Origin: CAWATZ01 sp963784995
GTDB lineage: Bacteria; Planctomycetota; Planctomycetia; Gemmatales; Gemmataceae
DNA: 64,000 nt
Reading direction: 5' to 3'
NCBI GenBank assembly: GCA_963784995.1
Contig: CAWATZ010000004.1
Location: forward strand, 806,001 to 870,000
The notes under the pieces were generated by a model. That model had not been told where the DNA came from. It ran no database searches and worked only from the letters and a program-made list of their open reading frames with translations. Numbering within the stretch: the first letter of the stretch is position 1; the number at the start of each line of letters is the position of its first letter. Of the stretch, positions 55,585 to 63,241 are shown piece after piece. A program made the translations under genes and the position numbers.

Positions 55585-56046
55585 ATGACTCAGGTTCTAC
55601 CACAACGTGCAGGCTATCGCTCCTGCAGACCTGCGACTGGGAATAGGGCCATTTCTGCGGTCCCCAGGAAAACCCAGGGCGAGATCGAAGCCGCCATCTG
55701 TGAAGGGATGACGCGCTTTGAGCGGGAATACTTGGGTCGGGGGCCCAGGGACATTCGCGCCCACCTGATCGGGGATCTCCTCGTGGTCCGCCTCCTGGGC
55801 GTGTTGACCGCGGCGGAACAGCAACTGGTCAAGTCGCTCTCGGCCGAGAAGGGGCGGAACCTGCTCAAACAAGTCCGGACCCATCTGCTCGAAACGGCGC
55901 GGCCGGTCATGGAAGCAATGGTCAAGGAGGCCACAGGCGTCAAGGTGCTGAGCCTGCACCACGACATTAGCACCGTAACCGGCGAGGAGGTCATGGTCTT
56001 CACCCTGGCCGAGTCGCCCGATTACAGGCTGTCGCTGAAACGATAG
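55585..56046 (+). CDS. DUF2294 (MpsC-like) protein, type A copy 3
   Basis: This is the intact 153-residue type A protein: GEIEAAICEGMTRFEREYLGRGPRDIRAHLIGDLL, VLTAAEQQLVKSLSAEKG and KVLSLHHDISTVTGEE. The N-terminal extension MTQVLPQRAGYRSCRPATG matches copy 2. MpsC family proteins are linked to Na+-dependent membrane potential generation; no MpsA/B partners are seen. It is followed by element E and a type B gene. Confidence 0.88.
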   Translation: MTQVLPQRAGYRSCRPATGNRAISAVPRKTQGEIEAAICEGMTRFEREYLGRGPRDIRAHLIGDLLVVRLLGVLTAAEQQLVKSLSAEKGRNLLKQVRTHLLETARPVMEAMVKEATGVKVLSLHHDISTVTGEEVMVFTLAESPDYRLSLKR

Positions 56047-56153
56047 GGCTATCAATCGGCGTGGGAGTTGTAGCCGAGGCCCCAAGCGGTACAATGAAAG
56101 AAGGCGGACCGCCGATGAACCTTGGGTCCGCTCCGACAATCAGTTGAATCGCA

Positions 56154-56265
56154 GTCGTCGGAAGACTGGGCGAAGGGCAACCTGGCAGAACCGGGGGGCT
56201 CGTTGACGAGTAGGCCGACGTGGTCGAATACCTCATCAGGGTGTTCCACCACGTCGGCCTTTTTT
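56154..56265 (+). promoter_or_regulatory. Conserved leader element E, copy 4
   Basis: It shares GCAGTCGTCGGAAGACTGGG, CGAAGGGCAACC and CGTTGACGAGTAGGCCGACG. Hairpin 2 pairs GGCCGACGTGGT with ACCACGTCGGCC; relative to copies 2, 3 and 5 the base pairs change on both arms, which keeps the pairing. It ends in six T residues (56260-56265). The type B start codon is 43 bases downstream. Confidence 0.75.
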
Positions 56266-56307
56266 CTTGGAAGCGCGAAACGGGGGCAACCACCGGGGAG
56301 GAACAGG

Positions 56308-56730
56308 ATGGACAAGACCAAATCAACCATGGCCCAACAGATTGCCCAGGCGGCTATTGCTTTCGAGCAGCGGCGCACGGGCAGCCACGTGCCCAAGTCG
56401 GTGACCGTGGTCCTGAGTGAGGGCACCCTGGTGATCACGCTGCACGATGCCTTGTCGCCGGCCGAAAAGGCCCTGGCAAAGACTCCGGCAGGCGCCGCTC
56501 AGGTGCAGGAGTTTCACCGACAGCTGTTCGACAGCTCCTGCGGCTCGCTGCGGCAGGAGATCAACCGGATCACCGGGATGGAAGTACGCGAGGCGACCGC
56601 GGCAGTCGAGCCGGCGAGCGGTGCCGTGGTGCAGGCATTCACCACCGGCGCCGTGGTCCAGGTGTTCCTGCTCGGCGGTAACGCCCCGACGGAAGTGTGG
56701 AGCGGAAGTACACCAGGAAAAGAGTCATGA
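56308..56730 (+). CDS. DUF2294 (MpsC-like) protein, type B copy 3
   Basis: This intact 140-residue type B protein reads MDKTKSTMAQQIAQAAIAFE, PKSVTVVLSEGTLVITLHDALSPAEKAL, LRQEINRITGMEVREATA and AVVQVFLLGGNAPTEVW. The ATG at 56308 follows GGGGAGGAACAGG. It lies downstream of type A copy 3 and element E, and upstream of a GlsB-like gene, the same order as at 19.4-21.0 kb. Confidence 0.87.
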   Translation: MDKTKSTMAQQIAQAAIAFEQRRTGSHVPKSVTVVLSEGTLVITLHDALSPAEKALAKTPAGAAQVQEFHRQLFDSSCGSLRQEINRITGMEVREATAAVEPASGAVVQAFTTGAVVQVFLLGGNAPTEVWSGSTPGKES

Positions 56731-56746
56731 AAACGGAGGTTCTACC

Positions 56747-56821
56747 ATGTGGATCAAATCGAGGAACAGCCAGAAATCCGTCTGCGTGGAAGAGTATCCC
56801 GCGTGGAACGAACCCGGCTAG
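56747..56821 (+). CDS. Small frame shared between two loci, 24 aa
   Basis: The frame MWIKSRNSQKSVCVEEYPAWNEPG lies between the type B gene and the GlsB-like gene. The same sequence occurs at 20627-20700, where its start codon is changed and it is fused to the type B gene. The sequence is conserved, but the changes between copies do not clearly indicate protein selection. Confidence 0.3.
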   Translation: MWIKSRNSQKSVCVEEYPAWNEPG

Positions 56822-56847
56822 TTCTTCTCTATTGAGGAGTAAGTCAA

Positions 56848-57135
56848 ATGACCGTCAGTACGATTCTGAGCTGGATGTTGTGTGGCCTGATCGTAGGCCT
56901 GATTGCCCGCCTCTTTGTCCGTGGGCGGCTGAACATCAGCCTGTTCCTGACGATGGTGTTGGGCATTGTCGGGGCTATCGTGGGCGGCTTCCTCTACTCG
57001 TTAGTCCAGGGAGCGCCGAGTGAGCCTTTCTCTCTTTCGGGCAACGCCTGGCACGGCTGGATCGTGTCGATCCTCGGGGGCATACTCGTTCTCTGGGGCT
57101 ACGCCGCCCTTCACCCGCGGCGGTGGTGGCAGTGA
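56848..57135 (+). CDS. GlsB/YeaQ/YmgE-family membrane protein, second copy
   Basis: It is nearly identical to the protein at 20724, with three glycine-zipper helices and the ending RRWWQ. The start follows TTGAGGAGTAAGTCAA. About 20 bases after its stop lies a 34-base fragment of the type B DUF2294 gene (near 57155-57188), a sign of local rearrangement. Confidence 0.88.
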   Translation: MTVSTILSWMLCGLIVGLIARLFVRGRLNISLFLTMVLGIVGAIVGGFLYSLVQGAPSEPFSLSGNAWHGWIVSILGGILVLWGYAALHPRRWWQ

Positions 57136-57385
57136 TGCCCCAAGCGGCCCGGGCTGCGGCAGGAGATCAACCGGATTACCGGGATGCGGAGGGAAGGTAG
57201 AGCCATGCCTGAACCGTGGCGACAAGTATCAACAGCGGATGTAATGGAGACCCTGGGTTCTACTTTTCCACGCTGCTTGAACTGTAACCAAACTCTGGAA
57301 AGGGGTTGACAGGTAGGAAAGCCGATGCTGACGTTCAGCACGTCGTTCCTCACGAGTCACTCCAACCGTTTAAGGAGAACAGGCC

Positions 57386-57571
57386 ATGTTACGTACAACC
57401 ATGGGTCTGGGTGTTCTGTTCCTCGTCATCGCTCTGATCGCCGGTCTCTTCGGCTTCATCGGAGTCGGCAGCCTCGCGTGGGAGGGGGCGAAGATCCTCT
57501 TCTTCATCTTCCTCGTCCTCGCGGTGCTGGCGTTCTTGGGAGGGTTCTTCTTCAGGCGGGGGAGTACCTGA
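57386..57571 (+). CDS. DUF1328 small membrane protein
   Basis: The 61-residue protein reads VLFLVIALIAGLFGFIGVGSLAWEGAKILFFIFLVLAVLAFL, with two hydrophobic helices typical of DUF1328 (YtjA-like) proteins, often induced by envelope stress. The start at 57386 follows TTTAAGGAGAACAGGCC. Confidence 0.88.
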   Translation: MLRTTMGLGVLFLVIALIAGLFGFIGVGSLAWEGAKILFFIFLVLAVLAFLGGFFFRRGST

Positions 57572-57679
57572 CAGGAGAGTGCCTGTCGTCAGAAGCGTCC
57601 CGAGCGACTGCAGGGAAAGACGGCTTCTGACCGTCGGCGAGGAAGGAGGGCGCGTCCCCGCACCATCCTTCCTCACTGA

Positions 57680-57716
57680 GCCCGACGGATCTCGATTGTG
57701 ATGAGCGGGGTTGTTC
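57680..57716 (+). promoter_or_regulatory. Degenerate leader hairpin upstream of the Lmo0937-like gene
   Basis: CCCGACGGATCTCGATTGTG and GATGAGCGGGGTTGTTCGACC resemble the intact terminator-like hairpin at 58029, but pairing of the arms is poorer and the T-run is broken. Its start codon lies about 108 bases downstream. Confidence 0.4.
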
Positions 57717-57823
57717 GACCGGACAGGTGCCCCTCGCACGTTCCGGAGAGAAAGCGGTGGCAACTGGAACAGAGTTCCCGAAGCACAACTTGTCGCCTGG
57801 TATCTTTGTTGGAGGATGAAGTC

Positions 57824-58000
57824 ATGACGATCGGTTTTGTTTTCTGGCTGCTGATGATCCTGTGGCTGCTGTTCGGGCTCTACTGGAACCGCAACGACAT
57901 CCGGGGGGGCAACTACGGCATCCTGGGCGGCAACCTGATGTTGTTCGTCCTGCTGTTCCTGCTGGGCTGGAAGGCGTTCGGCTTCGTCATCCAGGGATGA
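57824..58000 (+). CDS. Lmo0937-family small membrane protein, copy 2
   Basis: It is 58 residues with two hydrophobic helices around RNDIRGGNYGILGGN, nearly identical to copy 1 at 12076. The start at 57824 follows TTGGAGGATGAAGTC. The role is unknown. Confidence 0.82.
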   Translation: MTIGFVFWLLMILWLLFGLYWNRNDIRGGNYGILGGNLMLFVLLFLLGWKAFGFVIQG

Positions 58001-58028
58001 CGGGGCCTTGACGTTGGTTATTCGCTTA

Positions 58029-58066
58029 CCCCGACTCATCACCATTGTGATGAGCGGGTTTTTTCG
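58029..58066 (+). terminator. Hairpin with T-run between the Lmo0937-like and DUF2934 genes
   Basis: CCCGACTCATCAC pairs with GTGATGAGCGGG around a 3-4 base loop, followed by six T residues. It can end the upstream transcript, or act as an attenuator for the gene whose start is 40 bases downstream; a similar sequence lies upstream of the preceding gene too. Confidence 0.65.
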
Positions 58067-58104
58067 ACCTGTCAGATGGCCTGAGGATACAAAGGAGCGC
58101 ACTC

Positions 58105-58338
58105 ATGCACAAACACCACCACAAGCGTGCAACCCTGGCACAGCCTGATTCGACTGGACCAACGACTGCAACGCAAACAACCGTTGCCTCAGGCGACAAG
58201 GACCACAACGCCCCGTTGGTCTCCGCGGAAGACATTCGGCTCTGTGCCTACCGGAAATGGGAGAGCGCGGGAAAGCCTACCGGGGACGGCATCCAGTTCT
58301 GGCTGCAAGCGGAGCGAGAACTGGCGCAAGGGAAGTAG
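58105..58338 (+). CDS. DUF2934 domain protein
   Basis: The 77-residue protein has a disordered, His-rich N-terminus and a C-terminal DUF2934 motif: EDIRLCAYRKWESAGKPTGDGIQFWLQAERELA. The family is common in proteobacteria and planctomycetes; its role is unknown. The start follows AAAGGAGCGCACTC. Confidence 0.85.
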   Translation: MHKHHHKRATLAQPDSTGPTTATQTTVASGDKDHNAPLVSAEDIRLCAYRKWESAGKPTGDGIQFWLQAERELAQGK

Positions 58339-58378
58339 GCAGGAGCTTTCCGGGCAACACTGAAGAAGGAGCTTGTCC

Positions 58379-58795
58379 ATGCGTTACATTGGAATCGTAT
58401 CCCTGGCGCTGTCAGCCGCCCTGCTCGGGTGTGGAACAAATACTTCGTCCACCCCGGACTCCAACTCCAAGATGGAGAACGCGAAAGAAAAGACCAGGGA
58501 CGCTGCGGAGGCGACGACCGAGGCGGCCAGGGCCAAGCGGGACGAATACGCCCGCGAGATGCACAAGCGGCTGGAAGAGTTCGACGGCAAGTGCAAGCAG
58601 TTGGAGGGCCGCATCACCAAGGCGGAGGGCCAGGCCAAGAAGGACCTGGAGAAGAAGCTCGAAGAAGCGAAGGTCAAGCGTGATGCGGCGGCCAAGAAAC
58701 TCGACGAACTGAAAGCGGCAGGCGCCGACCGCTGGGAGAAGGTCAAGGAGGGGGTGGGAAGCGCCCTCGACGACCTGAAGAAGGTCTTTGAATAG
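58379..58795 (+). CDS. Coiled-coil lipoprotein
   Basis: A lipobox (SAALLGC) ends the signal peptide. The rest is a long charged coiled coil (EEFDGKCKQLEGRITKAEG..KDLEKKLEEAKVKRDAAAKKLDEL). The final 25 residues (KVKEGVGSALDDLKKVF) form an amphipathic helix. It may stay in the periplasm attached to a membrane. No family name comes to mind. Confidence 0.78.
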   Translation: MRYIGIVSLALSAALLGCGTNTSSTPDSNSKMENAKEKTRDAAEATTEAARAKRDEYAREMHKRLEEFDGKCKQLEGRITKAEGQAKKDLEKKLEEAKVKRDAAAKKLDELKAAGADRWEKVKEGVGSALDDLKKVFE

Positions 58796-58922
58796 CCGGG
58801 CCTTCCCAAGGCCAAGGAGTGTTCCTGCCGCCTTTCCCGCGGCTCGTTCGCCGGCAAGACCGTTCGGCCGTGAGTCAGGGACTGACCACTACAACGAGCC
58901 CGAAGGGCTCAGGAGGACCGCC

Positions 58923-59210
58923 ATGACCACGATTGCAGAAATGAACCTTGCTCCTGGCGGCATCATCGCCTGGCTGGCCGTCGGCCTCATTGCCGGCTGG
59001 TTCGCAGCACGGGTAATGAAGGGCGGCGGCTACGGTCTGGTCGGCGACATGATCGTGGGCCTGGTCGGGGCGGTGCTCGGCGGAGTGGTGTTCGGGCTCA
59101 TCGTGACCGGAGAGGCCGGGTTCTGGGGCAGTCTCATTGTGGCCATCCTTGGAGCTTGCATTCTCATCGCCATCTTCCGGTTCCTGGGCTTCGGACGTTC
59201 CAGCAGTTGA
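58923..59210 (+). CDS. GlsB/YeaQ-type membrane protein, divergent third type
   Basis: The 95-residue protein has IIAWLAVGLIAGWFAARVM, GDMIVGLVGAVLGGVVFGLIV and ILGACILIAIFRFLGF, a transglycosylase-associated/GlsB plan. It is only distantly similar to the copies at 20724 and 56848. The start follows AGGAGGACCGCC. Confidence 0.88.
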   Translation: MTTIAEMNLAPGGIIAWLAVGLIAGWFAARVMKGGGYGLVGDMIVGLVGAVLGGVVFGLIVTGEAGFWGSLIVAILGACILIAIFRFLGFGRSSS

Positions 59211-59288
59211 TCCCCAGCCGGTAACAGCGGCGTCGGTTGGGCGAGTTGGGAGTTACGTTGCCGCGGCGGTTTGAGGAGGGAACTCATC

Positions 59289-59825
59289 ATGGAAGACATT
59301 CAGCAAGCAGATCCGGATGCGCCCATGTCACCTGCGCCCATTCCTCCCCTCCTGGCGCCCGTACTCATGATGGCCTTCTGGATGCTCCTGGGAGGAGCCG
59401 CCGGGATCAAGATCGTGCAGGGTATCTGGCACTTCCTTGGTGTCGGCTTTGGAGAAGTGGCCATTGCGGTACCGGTTGGAGGTGTGGTTGGGGCGCTGGT
59501 GGGAGCGCTTCTCAGCTCGATCCGGAACCCGCGCTGGCTGGTGATGCTGATGGCGATGTTCGCTGGCTCGGCCGCCGGTGCGGTCGCGGGAAAGGTTCCG
59601 TGGGGAGAGTTCGGGGAACTCGGGGGTCAAGTTATCGGCGGCATGGTTGGCGGGATTGCCTGGGCTACCTGGCTGTTTTTCGGGCGCAGGAAGGAGCCCA
59701 CACTTGACACCGGAGTCGTTCGTTCCGGCAGGCGAAGCATACCGGATTCCCCCAGCGGGAGGAAGTGTTGCCAGGATCCAAGGTGCCGCTCGGATCCCCG
59801 GACCCGAAGGGGCGACCAAGTTTGA
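59289..59825 (+). CDS. Glycine-zipper membrane protein, copy 2
   Basis: It is a paralogue of the protein at 24208, with IPPLLAPVLMMAFWMLLGGAAGIKI, VGGVVGALVGALLSSI, MLMAMFAGSAAGAVAGKVPWG and GGQVIGGMVGGIAWATWLFFG. The start at 59289 follows GAGGAGGGAACTCATC. The last 40 residues have no counterpart in copy 1 and may be read-through after a lost stop. Confidence 0.78.
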   Translation: MEDIQQADPDAPMSPAPIPPLLAPVLMMAFWMLLGGAAGIKIVQGIWHFLGVGFGEVAIAVPVGGVVGALVGALLSSIRNPRWLVMLMAMFAGSAAGAVAGKVPWGEFGELGGQVIGGMVGGIAWATWLFFGRRKEPTLDTGVVRSGRRSIPDSPSGRKCCQDPRCRSDPRTRRGDQV

Positions 59826-59868
59826 CGGCTCTGGGATTCAGATCCCTTTTTCTTCAAGGAGATACGTC

Positions 59869-60102
59869 ATGAAGATGCGACCGCTTGTCGTGATTGGGTT
59901 GATTGTGGCAGTCCTGGGCGTCGTCGCCCTGGCGGTTCCAAGTATCACGTTCTTCACCACGGAGCGCGTGGCGGACGTCGGGTTCTTCAAAATCGACATG
60001 GCGAGGCCGCACACGCTCGTGTTCAATCCGATCGTGGGAGGCATCGCGTTGGCTGTGGGCATCGTCCTGGTCCTTGTGGGGCTTCGTTCAGGTTCCGCCT
60101 GA
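59869..60102 (+). CDS. Two-helix small membrane protein, 77 aa
   Basis: Helix 1 (PLVVIGLIVAVLGVVALAV) and helix 2 (VGGIAL-AVGIVLVLVGL) flank a polar loop (TFFTTERVADVGFFKIDMARP). The start follows CAAGGAGATACGTC. I do not recognise the family with certainty. Confidence 0.72.
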   Translation: MKMRPLVVIGLIVAVLGVVALAVPSITFFTTERVADVGFFKIDMARPHTLVFNPIVGGIALAVGIVLVLVGLRSGSA

Positions 60103-60255
60103 GAAGCTCGCCTCGACGCTGGGCTTCGAGGTCGTTGCTGGCGATCCCACCGATCGGTAAGAAGGCATGGGAACGGTACGAAACCAGTACGTTCCGCCAG
60201 CCATCGGTAACCGGGCGTTCATCGTGTCAAGTCGGTTGAAAGGAGGTTTGCAGTC

Positions 60256-60678
60256 ATGAAGAAGTTAGTGGTCGTTGTTTTAGTGCTGGTCGTGGCCGTC
60301 GGTGCCCTGGGCTACTGGCGGGGATGGTTCACCCTGTCCAGGGAGGGCAAGGTTGACGTGCAAGTTGATCCTGCGAAGTTCAAGCAAGACAAGGCAGCCT
60401 TCAGCAAGAAGGCCAAGGCGTTGAAGGACGAGATCGCCAGCATGTGGAAAAAATCCGAGGGGCTTCCGGACGAGGACAAGGCCCATGCGAAGAAGGAGCT
60501 TGCTGACCTGGAAAAGAAGCACGAACGACTCGAGAAACAACGCAAGGACCTCGAGGATGCAGGCCCGGACAAGTTCGAGAGCATCAAACAGGATCTCTCG
60601 AAAACGATCGAGGAAGTGGAGCAGAAGATTGCGGAATTGACGAAAAAGCTGGAGAAGGGAAAAGAGAAAGACAAGTAG
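60256..60678 (+). CDS. Membrane-anchored coiled-coil protein
   Basis: One N-terminal helix (VVVVLVLVVAVGALGYW) precedes a charged coiled coil (KAFSKKAKALKDEIASMWKKSEG-type, then LADLEKKHERLEKQRKDLEDAG and SKTIEEVEQKIAELTKKLEKG). The segment GWFTLSREGKVDVQVDPAKF links it to a decayed gene at 12630. The start follows AAAGGAGGTTTGCAGTC. Function unknown. Confidence 0.78.
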   Translation: MKKLVVVVLVLVVAVGALGYWRGWFTLSREGKVDVQVDPAKFKQDKAAFSKKAKALKDEIASMWKKSEGLPDEDKAHAKKELADLEKKHERLEKQRKDLEDAGPDKFESIKQDLSKTIEEVEQKIAELTKKLEKGKEKDK

Positions 60679-60681
60679 AAC

Positions 60682-60713
60682 CCCGGGCAGACGCTCCGGC
60701 GTCTGTCTGGGCC
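60682..60713 (+). terminator. Hairpin after the coiled-coil gene
   Basis: GGCAGACGC and GCGTCTGTC pair around TCCG just after the stop codon. There is no T-run, so termination is uncertain. Confidence 0.4.
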
Positions 60714-60772
60714 ACTCTTAGGTCGGCTCGGCTGATGGCGCTGCTGCCGGAAGGCGAGATCGCGGAGGTTCC

Positions 60773-62398
60773 ATGGCTCAGCCACTGCGGGTTGTGATTC
60801 TCAAGCCCAGCAAGTACACGGCGGACGGTTCCGTGGAGCGCTTTCGCTGGGGGTTCATGCCCAACAGCACGGTTCCCTACGTGCGGAGCATGACGCCCTC
60901 CTGCGTGGGCGGCACGCCGAGCGACGTCCACTCCATCGACGAGTACGTCCACACCGATCTGCGGTATCTCTCTCTGCTCAGACGGCCCCGGGGCGGCCGG
61001 ACGCTGGTGGCGCTGGTGGGCGTACAGAGCCACCAGTTCCATCGTGCCCTGGACCTCGCGGCGTACGCCCGGCGGAACGGGTGCATGGCGGTCATTGGTG
61101 GGCCCCACGTGATGACCTGCGACACGTCGCTCCTGCACGGCCGAGGGGTGAGCTTCGCGCTGGCTGAGGCGGAACTGGTCTGGCCGGAGATCCTGCGCGA
61201 CGCGGCCAGAGGGGAGCTGCGGCCCGTCTATGGCCAGGAGCAGCGGTGGCAGCAGGAGTTAGAGGCCCCGGTTGTCGTCCCGCCCAATCGCAGGGATCTG
61301 AGTCGGTACATCATCCCGATGCTTGGCCTGTACCCGGCTCGCGGGTGTCCGTTCCTCTGCAACTTCTGCTCGGTCACGAAGATTGCCGGGCGGCGGATTC
61401 GGAGCCAGAGCATCACCACAACCCTGGCCAGTCTCCGCGCAGCCAGGGCGGCCGGTGTGAGGACGATCATGTTGACCTCGGACAACTTCAACAAGTACCC
61501 CGAGGCCGAAGCCCTGCTGGCAGCCATGGTCGAGGAGCGGCTCGGGCTGCAGTTCTTCGTCCAGTGCGACACCCAGATCGCCAGGCAGGCGAACCTGGTG
61601 GCGCTCCTGGCCAAGGCCGGGTGCTTCCAGATGTTCGTCGGCGTCGAATCGTTCAACCGCCAGACCCTGCTGGCAGCCGCGAAGGGACAGAACCGTCCGG
61701 AGACGTACCGTGACATCGTGCGCCTGTGCCGTGAGCATGGAATCAGCTCGCACTTTTCCAACATCATCGGCTTCCCCCAGGACACGGAGCAGGAGGTACA
61801 CCAGCACCTGGAGACGCTGCGCTCGCTCGACCCAACGCTGGCCTCCTTCTACGTTCTCTGCCCCATCCCCGGCACCGAGCAGTACGACGACTTCCTGGCG
61901 CAGGGGCTGATCAACGAGAACAACCTGGACCGGTTCGACGCGACTTCCCTGACCTGGCGTCACCCCTGCCTCTCTCGTGAGCAGGTGGCTGGGCTGCTAT
62001 TCTGGTGCTATCGCAGCTTTTTCTCGTGGGGACACGTGCTGCGCAACGCGGCGCAGCGCATCTTCCGCAGCGGAAGCGTGCTGGCGGAGACGGCGAAGAA
62101 CATGGGCTTGTCGCTGTTCAGCCGGTATTGCGCGTGGCGGCAGATGCATCCCATGTCCGGCGGGGTTCGACGGGTGCGACGGGATGGCGTGAAAGACTTC
62201 ATCTCGCTGCGCAAGGAAACGTTCGGCTTTGAGCTGGCTCCGCTCCCGCGGAGCTTGCAGTTGTCGGCTGCCGATAGCCGGCTCAACGGTGTTACCAGGC
62301 CGCGCGTGCGGGCAAGTCTGCCACAGGCTGCTGCCCCTCCCCTGGCGGTTCAGTTCCAGGCGCCAGTCAGTGGCATCCTGGACGCGGTTGTGTGCTGA
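60773..62398 (+). CDS. Radical SAM protein with N-terminal B12-binding-like region
   Basis: The 541-residue protein has the radical SAM cluster motif RGCPFLCNFCSV (CxxxCxxC) near residue 190. It is preceded by a domain (VQSHQFHRALDLAAYARRNGCMAVIGGPH) resembling the B12-binding fold of related enzymes. Later motifs GVESFNRQTLLAAAKGQN and IIGFPQDTEQEVHQHLE are typical of the family. It contains no obvious biosynthetic neighbours; its substrate cannot be guessed. Confidence 0.9.
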   Translation: MAQPLRVVILKPSKYTADGSVERFRWGFMPNSTVPYVRSMTPSCVGGTPSDVHSIDEYVHTDLRYLSLLRRPRGGRTLVALVGVQSHQFHRALDLAAYARRNGCMAVIGGPHVMTCDTSLLHGRGVSFALAEAELVWPEILRDAARGELRPVYGQEQRWQQELEAPVVVPPNRRDLSRYIIPMLGLYPARGCPFLCNFCSVTKIAGRRIRSQSITTTLASLRAARAAGVRTIMLTSDNFNKYPEAEALLAAMVEERLGLQFFVQCDTQIARQANLVALLAKAGCFQMFVGVESFNRQTLLAAAKGQNRPETYRDIVRLCREHGISSHFSNIIGFPQDTEQEVHQHLETLRSLDPTLASFYVLCPIPGTEQYDDFLAQGLINENNLDRFDATSLTWRHPCLSREQVAGLLFWCYRSFFSWGHVLRNAAQRIFRSGSVLAETAKNMGLSLFSRYCAWRQMHPMSGGVRRVRRDGVKDFISLRKETFGFELAPLPRSLQLSAADSRLNGVTRPRVRASLPQAAAPPLAVQFQAPVSGILDAVVC

Positions 62399-62454
62399 GC
62401 CGGCTACTGCCGTGTGGAGCAAACGAGACACAAAGGCAACGTGAGGAGAACCAG

Positions 62455-62859
62455 ATGATGCTGTACTTGCGAGAAATCGAACGGGCCATCCTGGCGAACG
62501 GGCGGGTCGATGGCCCCGAGTTAGAGGCGCTGCGCCGGCAGCTGTACGCCGGCCGCAAGATCGAACGTGAGGGGGCCGACTTCCTCGTCGAGCTGCACAA
62601 GCGAGTACAACACCGCACGCCAGCCTTCGAGCGGTTCTTCTACCAGGCTATCAAGGACCACATCCTGGCGCACGGCCGGATCGACGCCGAGGAGGCCGCC
62701 TGGCTGCGGCGGATGCTCCTCGCCGACGGCAAGATCGATGACCAAGAGCGCAAGTTCCTGCACGAACTCAAGGGCGAGGCCAGGCAGGTCAGCCCGGAGT
62801 TCGAGGTGCTGTTCCAGGAGTGCATGAAGCAGCCGCCCGAGCAGCACACCTGCGGATAG
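62455..62859 (+). CDS. TerB-like helical protein
   Basis: The 134-residue protein has two helical repeats (ERAILANGRVDGPELEALRRQLYAGRKIE and KDHILAHGRIDAEEAAWLRRMLLADGKID), each with the acidic loop pattern of TerB-like tellurite-resistance domains. It has no signal peptide. Two adjacent ATG codons (62455, 62458) follow GTGAGGAGAACCAG. Confidence 0.78.
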   Translation: MMLYLREIERAILANGRVDGPELEALRRQLYAGRKIEREGADFLVELHKRVQHRTPAFERFFYQAIKDHILAHGRIDAEEAAWLRRMLLADGKIDDQERKFLHELKGEARQVSPEFEVLFQECMKQPPEQHTCG

Positions 62860-63072
62860 GAAAGACAAGGAGCCGCCAGGTCGGTGGTGGCCAAATGGAG
62901 GAGCGGGAGACGGAGGCAGTTCTCCAAGTTCCACAAGGAGGCCCACCGCCGCTCCCAGGAAGCAGGGTTCAACGCCCACCTGGTCACTTGCTTTCCCCGC
63001 TCCGAGGCGTACAATTAAAGTAGTAAGTGGAGCCCTGTTTAACTTCAAGTGGCTCCGATCAATAGTCGAGTC

Positions 63073-63184
63073 GAAGTCGCCGGATGACTAGATGAAGGGC
63101 ACCTCAACCATGCTGAGGGGCCCGTTGACGAGTAAGCCGGCGTGGCGGAACACCCAAGGGTATTCCATCACGCCGGCTTTTTTT
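63073..63184 (+). promoter_or_regulatory. Conserved leader element E, copy 5
   Basis: GAAGTCGCCGGATGACTAG, GAAGGGCACC and CGTTGACGAGTAAGCCGGCG are kept. Hairpin 1 is CCTCA / TGAGG, a different but still paired stem. Hairpin 2 pairs AAGCCGGCGTG with CACGCCGGCTT and then GGAACACCC with GGGTATTCC (one mismatch), ending in seven T residues. The next start codon is 58 bases away. Confidence 0.72.
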
Positions 63185-63241
63185 CGTTCTACTCTCGAAG
63201 AAGGGCACGTCCAGCGTGCCTCCTCAGTAAAGGAGCAACCC

